Origin: an uncultured Actinomycetes bacterium
GTDB lineage: Bacteria > Actinomycetota > Acidimicrobiia > Acidimicrobiales > Acidimicrobilacustridaceae
NCBI GenBank assembly: GCA_945957335.1
Contig: CAMFLJ010000035.1
Location: 1-17,760 of the forward strand
Length of the DNA stretch: 17,760 bases
Reading direction: 5' to 3'
The notes under the pieces were generated by a model. It searched no databases. It was not told the DNA's origin and worked only from the letters and a program-made list of their open reading frames with translations. The translations under genes and the position numbers were made by a program. Within the stretch, counting starts at the first letter, position 1. Each line of letters opens with the position of its first letter. Positions 13,914 to 17,760 of the stretch are shown in pieces.

Positions 13914-16064
13914 ATGAGCAACGGGGCCTCGGACCTGGCCGAGCGCTACCGGCGCGCCGAGCGGCTCTGCGAGTGGAACGTGCGCCCGAGGGTGCGCAAC
14001 GTCGCGCCGTCCGTCTCGTGGAGCGCCGACGGGTCGACGCTCACGTACCAACGCGAGCTCGCAGGCGCCCGCACCCAGACCGTCGAGGTCCTCACCGCGA
14101 CCGGCGAGGCGTCGGTCGTCGACGGCCCCGCGCCCACCCCCGAGCCCCCGCCCAGCGGCCACCTCCGGTCGCCCGACGGCCGGTTCGACCTCGTGGTCGA
14201 CGACGCCGGGGATCTGGCCCTGGTCGACCTCGCCGGCGGGGGCCGGACCCGGCTCACCCACGATGCCGAGCCGGGGCTGACGTACGCGTCCACGTCGCAG
14301 AGCAGCACCACCTGGTTGTCGACCCACCGGAGCGGTGCGACGCCGGCCCCGGTCGGGGTGTGGTCGCCCGACGGCAGCAAGATCCTCACCCACCGGCTCG
14401 ACCAGCGGGCCGTGCCCGAGACCCCGCTGGTCGAGATGCGCCCGGCCGAGGGCCACCGGCCGAGGCTGTGGACCTACCGCATGCCCTTCATGGGCGACCC
14501 CCTCCCCACCGCCCAGCTGATCGTGGTCGACCTGGCCGATCCCGAGCGCCCGACCGTGCACGAGGTCGGCGGGAAGCCGCTGCTGGTCGAGTTCGTCACC
14601 CCGATCGAGTTGGGATGGGTCTGGTGGGACGAGGCGTGCGACCACGTGTGGCTCCTTCGAGAGTCCCGCGGCGCAGCGTCGCTCGCCCTCTGCCGGGCCG
14701 ACGCCCGCGGCGGGCCCGTGCACGAGGTCGTGCGCGAGGACGCCGAGGACTACGTCGAGCCCCACCCGTTGCTGCCGTGGCCGTGCACGGCACGCGTCAC
14801 CCCCGACGGTTCGCGGGTGGTCTGGCCGTCCGAGCGGAGCGGGTGGCGCCACCTGCTGGTGGTCGACGTCGCCACCGGCGACGTCGAGCGCACGCTGACC
14901 GGGGGCGAGTGGACCGTGCGCGAGGTGCTCCACCTCGACGACGACACGGTGTGGTTCACCGGCCTCGGTCGCGAGGTCGGTCGGGATCCGTACCTCCGCC
15001 ACGTCTACCGGGTGCCCCTCACCGGGGGCGAGCCCGAGCTGCTCACCCCGGAGGACGCCGACCACTCCGCCTCCTTCTCCCCCACCGGCACCCACCTCGT
15101 CGACACCTGCTCGACCCCGTGGACCGCGCCCGTCACCCGCCTCCGCACCGCCGACGGCACGCTCGTGGCCGAGTTGGAGGTGGCCGACCTCGACGCGCTC
15201 CACGCCGACGGATGGCGACCGCCCGAGCCGTTCCGGGTGACGAACCGCCACGGCATCGATCTCCACGGCCTCCTCTACCTGCCCTCCGACTTCGACCCGT
15301 CACACCGCTACCCCGTGGTCGACAGCTGGTACCCAGGCCCCCAGCTCATCCGCACCCCGAAGAGCTTCACCGTCGACGACGACGCCGGCGTCGACGCCTG
15401 GCCCGGACCGTGGGCGGCGCAGGCCATCGCCGAGCTCGGCTTCGTGGTGGTCAACGTCGACGGCCGGGGCACCCCGCTGCGGTCGAGGGAGTTCCACCAC
15501 GCCACCTACGCGGACCTGCAGGACCACGCCATCGACGACCACCTCGACGCCGTCGACGCCCTGGCCGCCGACCGCCCGTGGATGGACGTCACCCGCCTCG
15601 GGGCCCAGGGCCACTCGGCGGGGGCCGCCGCCACCGTGCGCGCCATGCTCGCCCGACCCGACCGGTACACGGTGGGCGTGGCGGGCTCCCCGGTGAACGA
15701 CCTGCGCCGCTACATCGCCTACTGGGGCGAGAAGTACCAGGGGCTGCTGGGCACCTTCGACGCGGACGCGCAGTCGAACCTCACGCTGGCCGACCGGCTC
15801 GAGGGTCGCCTCCTCCTCATCCACGGCGAGCTGGACGACAACGTGCACCCCTCGAACACGATGGCCATGTACGACGCCTTCGTGCGGGCCGACAAGGGCG
15901 TCGACCTCGTGATCCTCGCCGGCGAGGCCCACCCGTGCTGGCGCCACCCCTTCTACGTGCGCCGGAGCTGGGATCACCTCGTACGCCACCTGATGGGGAC
16001 CGAGCCACCGCAGGGCTACAGGGTCACCCCGCCCGGCGCCCACGCCACCGGTCCAGGCTGGTAG
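13914..16064 (+). CDS. S9 family peptidase (prolyl oligopeptidase / dipeptidyl-peptidase IV type)
   Basis: The 716-residue protein has an N-terminal beta-propeller (about 25-430, with repeats such as SPDGRFDLVVDD, SPDGSKILTH, TPDGSRVVWPS and SPTGTHLVDT). A C-terminal alpha/beta-hydrolase domain (about 460-700) follows. The catalytic triad is visible: Ser568 in GAQGHSAGAA, Asp641/642 in HGELDDNVHP and His673 in AGEAHPCW. LWTYRMPFMGDPLPTAQL at about residues 183-200 resembles the DPPIV N-terminal family. It probably cleaves short peptides in the cytoplasm, since no signal peptide is seen. ATG 13914 has GGGGTGA just upstream; GTG 13905, which overlaps the previous stop, would add three residues. 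The nucleophile elbow is GHSAGA rather than the more common G-x-S-x-GG. It is convergent with an LLM gene whose stop lies 15 bases away. Confidence 0.9.
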   Translation: MSNGASDLAERYRRAERLCEWNVRPRVRNVAPSVSWSADGSTLTYQRELAGARTQTVEVLTATGEASVVDGPAPTPEPPPSGHLRSPDGRFDLVVDDAGDLALVDLAGGGRTRLTHDAEPGLTYASTSQSSTTWLSTHRSGATPAPVGVWSPDGSKILTHRLDQRAVPETPLVEMRPAEGHRPRLWTYRMPFMGDPLPTAQLIVVDLADPERPTVHEVGGKPLLVEFVTPIELGWVWWDEACDHVWLLRESRGAASLALCRADARGGPVHEVVREDAEDYVEPHPLLPWPCTARVTPDGSRVVWPSERSGWRHLLVVDVATGDVERTLTGGEWTVREVLHLDDDTVWFTGLGREVGRDPYLRHVYRVPLTGGEPELLTPEDADHSASFSPTGTHLVDTCSTPWTAPVTRLRTADGTLVAELEVADLDALHADGWRPPEPFRVTNRHGIDLHGLLYLPSDFDPSHRYPVVDSWYPGPQLIRTPKSFTVDDDAGVDAWPGPWAAQAIAELGFVVVNVDGRGTPLRSREFHHATYADLQDHAIDDHLDAVDALAADRPWMDVTRLGAQGHSAGAAATVRAMLARPDRYTVGVAGSPVNDLRRYIAYWGEKYQGLLGTFDADAQSNLTLADRLEGRLLLIHGELDDNVHPSNTMAMYDAFVRADKGVDLVILAGEAHPCWRHPFYVRRSWDHLVRHLMGTEPPQGYRVTPPGAHATGPGW

Positions 16065-16079
16065 CCCGGCCGAGCCCCT

Positions 16080-16907
16080 TCAGACCAGGCCGACGGCGTC
16101 GGCCAGCAGCTCCATCGAGCGCAGCCACGAGTCGAGGTCCGACCGCCAGGGGGCGGCCACGACGTGCTGGACGCCCGCGGCCTCGAACCCCTCGCGCTCG
16201 CGGCGGATCTCGTCGACGTCCATGCCCTGCGGGTCCCAGCCGGTGCGCAGCGAGACGGTGAACGACGCCGGGTCCGGGTGGTCGGCCCGCAGCCGCGCGA
16301 TGGGCTCCACCACGGTGTCGGGCTTCAGCCCGATGAGCTGGAACCCCGAGCCGAACCGGGCGGCGCGGCGGTAGGCGGCCTCGCTCCCGCCACCGATCCA
16401 CACCTCGATCGGGTGCGCCGGCTTGGGCAGCACCCGCAGGTCACGGAAGCGCACGTGCTCGCCCTCGTAGGTCGACGGGTCGGTGGTCCAGCACACCTCG
16501 AGCGCCTCGAGGATCTCGTCGGTGCGCCGGCCCCGGGTGTGGAAGTCCTGGCCGAGCGCGTCGTACTCGGCCTCGCTCCAGCCCACGCCGACGGCCAGCG
16601 TGAGGCGACCGCCCGAGAGCGAGTCGAGCGACGCGGTGGTGTTGGCCAGAACCAACGGCGGGTACTGGGCGGCGACGAGCACGCTCGTGCCCAGCCCGAT
16701 CCGCTCGGTGGCCGCGGCCGCCCACCCCAGGGTGAGGAAGGGCTCGTAGAGGTAGGGCGAGGGGTAGCCCTGGTCGGCCGGCTGCACGACGTGGTCGCTG
16801 ACCCAGACGTCGTCGAAGCCGAGCTCCTCGGCCAGGCGCGCCGCCCGGGCGATGGCATCGGGGCCGGCGGCCCGGCCGAACTGCGGGAGGTGGATGCCCA
16901 TGCGCAC
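16080..16907 (-). CDS. LLM class F420-dependent oxidoreductase (TIGR03619-like)
   Basis: The 275-residue product starts like the F420-dependent branch of the luciferase superfamily (MGIHLPQFGRAAGPD). It continues with FDDVWVSDHVV (strand 2, Asp-His pair), RIGLGTSVLVAAQYPP, ASLDSLSGGRLTLAVGVGW, the typical LRVLPKPAHPIEVWIGGGSE (substrate-loop and phosphate-binding region) and a C-terminal VSLRTGWDPQGMD. These are characters of F420-dependent hydride-transfer enzymes common in actinobacteria; the substrate is unknown. The start is GTG 16907, with GAGGG seven bases upstream; ATG 16901 two codons later is a close alternative. It is convergent with the peptidase gene and diverges from another LLM gene 71 bases away, so the two LLM genes may share regulation. 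Confidence 0.92.
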   Translation of the reverse strand: MRMGIHLPQFGRAAGPDAIARAARLAEELGFDDVWVSDHVVQPADQGYPSPYLYEPFLTLGWAAAATERIGLGTSVLVAAQYPPLVLANTTASLDSLSGGRLTLAVGVGWSEAEYDALGQDFHTRGRRTDEILEALEVCWTTDPSTYEGEHVRFRDLRVLPKPAHPIEVWIGGGSEAAYRRAARFGSGFQLIGLKPDTVVEPIARLRADHPDPASFTVSLRTGWDPQGMDVDEIRREREGFEAAGVQHVVAAPWRSDLDSWLRSMELLADAVGLV

Positions 16908-16942
16908 CCGCCCACCCTCGCGCAGCGACCGGCGCCCTCCGG

Positions 16943-16948
16943 TACCGT
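16943..16948 (+). promoter_or_regulatory. -10 element TACCGT in the divergent LLM promoter region
   Basis: TACCGT fits TANNNT and lies 30 bases before ATG 16979, ahead of the GAGGGGGAG ribosome site (16965-16973, five bases from the ATG). It resembles TAACGT before the gene at 11158. It occupies the 71-base space between divergent LLM genes. No -35 box is clear. Confidence 0.4.
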
Positions 16949-16978
16949 CCGGTCGACGCGGACCGAGGGGGAGCAGCC

Positions 16979-17760
16979 ATGACCGTCGTGATCTCGAAGT
17001 GGGCCGGTGCCGGCCACCGCTCGGCGGCCGACGTGGTCGCCGCCGCCCGACAGGCCCGGGACGAGGGGTTCAACACCCTGTGGCTGCCGCAGACGCTGAC
17101 GTTCGACGCCATGACCGCGCTCGCGGTGGCGGCGGCCGCGGTGCCCGACGTCAACCTCGGCACCGCCGTGGTGCCCATCCAGGGCCGCCACCCCATCCCG
17201 CTCGCCCAGCAGGCGCTCACCGTCGCCGACGTGGCGGGGCCGGGCCGCTTCACCCTCGGCATCGGCGTCACCCACGCGCCCCTGTCCGAGGGGTTCTACG
17301 GCATCCCCTACGCCGACGTCGTCGACCTGTGCCGCGAGGAGCTCGACGCGCTCGACGGCCTGCTCTCCGCCGACCGCACGACGTCGGTCGAGGGCCGCCA
17401 CCTCACCGCCCGCGGCCGCCTCATGGTCGACACGCCGGCACCCGAGGTCCTGCTCGCCGCCCTCGGGCCGAAGATGCTGGAGCTGGCCGGCACCCGCACC
17501 GACGGCACCGTGACGTGGATGACCGGCCCCCACACCCTCGCCACGCAGGTCGTCCCCGCCATCCGCGAGGCGGCGGCCGCCGCCGGGCGCCCCAACCCCA
17601 GGGTGGTCGCCGGGCTCCCGGTGTGCGTCACACACGATCCCGCTGCCGCACGCGACCTCGTCCGCCCCCGCATCGAGGGCGCCGGGCAGATGGCCTCCTA
17701 CCGGCGGCAGCTGGCCGCCGAGGGCCTGGACGACGTGGCCGACCTGGCCATCATCGGCGA
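16979..17760 (+). CDS. LLM class F420-dependent oxidoreductase (TIGR03564-like), 3' end outside window
   Basis: The frame is open from ATG 16979 to the end of the window: 260 complete codons plus two bases, without a stop. The product shows the F420-dependent luciferase-like pattern: TVVISKWAGAGHRSAADVV at the start, EGFNTLWLPQTLTFDAMTAL (strand 2), NLGTAVVPIQGRHPIPLAQQ, GPGRFTLGIGVTHAPLSEG and APEVLLAALGPKMLELAG, then GTVTWMTGPHTLATQVVPAI. This is close to the TIGR03564 (MSMEG_4879-type) group as I remember it, whose members are about 280-300 residues long, so most of the protein is present. The ribosome site GAGGGGGAG is strong. It is divergent from the TIGR03619-like gene and is from a different subgroup of the superfamily, so the pair is not a recent duplication. 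Confidence 0.9.
   Translation, partial: MTVVISKWAGAGHRSAADVVAAARQARDEGFNTLWLPQTLTFDAMTALAVAAAAVPDVNLGTAVVPIQGRHPIPLAQQALTVADVAGPGRFTLGIGVTHAPLSEGFYGIPYADVVDLCREELDALDGLLSADRTTSVEGRHLTARGRLMVDTPAPEVLLAALGPKMLELAGTRTDGTVTWMTGPHTLATQVVPAIREAAAAAGRPNPRVVAGLPVCVTHDPAAARDLVRPRIEGAGQMASYRRQLAAEGLDDVADLAIIG

Overview
The window is very GC-rich DNA with tight gene packing and no RNA genes, CRISPR arrays, phage genes or insertion sequences that I can see. Strong G/C third-position bias, Shine-Dalgarno sites of the GAGGGGG type mixed with leaderless-looking starts, and several luciferase-like (LLM) flavin/F420 oxidoreductases point to a free-living actinobacterium. Acidimicrobiia (Iamia/Ilumatobacter-like) is my best guess, from gene style rather than any database match. 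No stretch longer than about 140 bases lacks a gene.

Left part (1-5800), transport, envelope and signalling. The window opens inside kdpB and continues with kdpC, the end of a Kdp high-affinity K+ ATPase operon, closed by a perfect 16-bp hairpin shared with a convergent gene. That convergent gene (minus) encodes a small membrane protein with PLDc_N-type and SHOCT segments. Upstream of it on the minus strand is a two-gene unit: a PAP2 phosphatase whose stop overlaps the start of a membrane protein carrying a RIO/Kdo-kinase-like domain. These look like modules of a larger actinobacterial PAP2/kinase/LPG-synthase-type protein, here in two genes and without the last module. Divergent from them is a 692-residue sensory phosphatase (DUF4118-like membrane domain, PAS, GAF, SpoIIE/PP2C).

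Middle (5800-11050), a metabolic accessory region. It holds a DUF1214 protein and a classical SDR on the plus strand. Facing them on the minus strand are an LLM monooxygenase, a PAPS-type sulfotransferase and a second SDR. The substrates are not evident; this set would fit oxidation and sulfation of a lipid, steroid-like or xenobiotic alcohol.

Right part (11050-17760). A divergent promoter region with an operator-like palindrome separates the LLM gene from an isochorismatase-fold protein whose three catalytic residues all appear substituted. After it come a CrtC/AttH-like lipocalin-type protein (DUF7064-like), a 3-hydroxyisobutyrate-dehydrogenase-like enzyme and an S9 prolyl-oligopeptidase-type peptidase closely spaced with it. 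Two divergent LLM oxidoreductases end the window, the last cut by its edge.

Most genes are ordinary members of large families. The most interesting points are the split kinase/PAP2 pair, the catalytically degenerate isochorismatase-fold protein, nested and alternative hairpins at 12927-13002, a triple CCAGAGG repeat at 6981-7029, the 11071-11084 palindrome, and recurring TAGNNT elements 6-8 nt before start codons.
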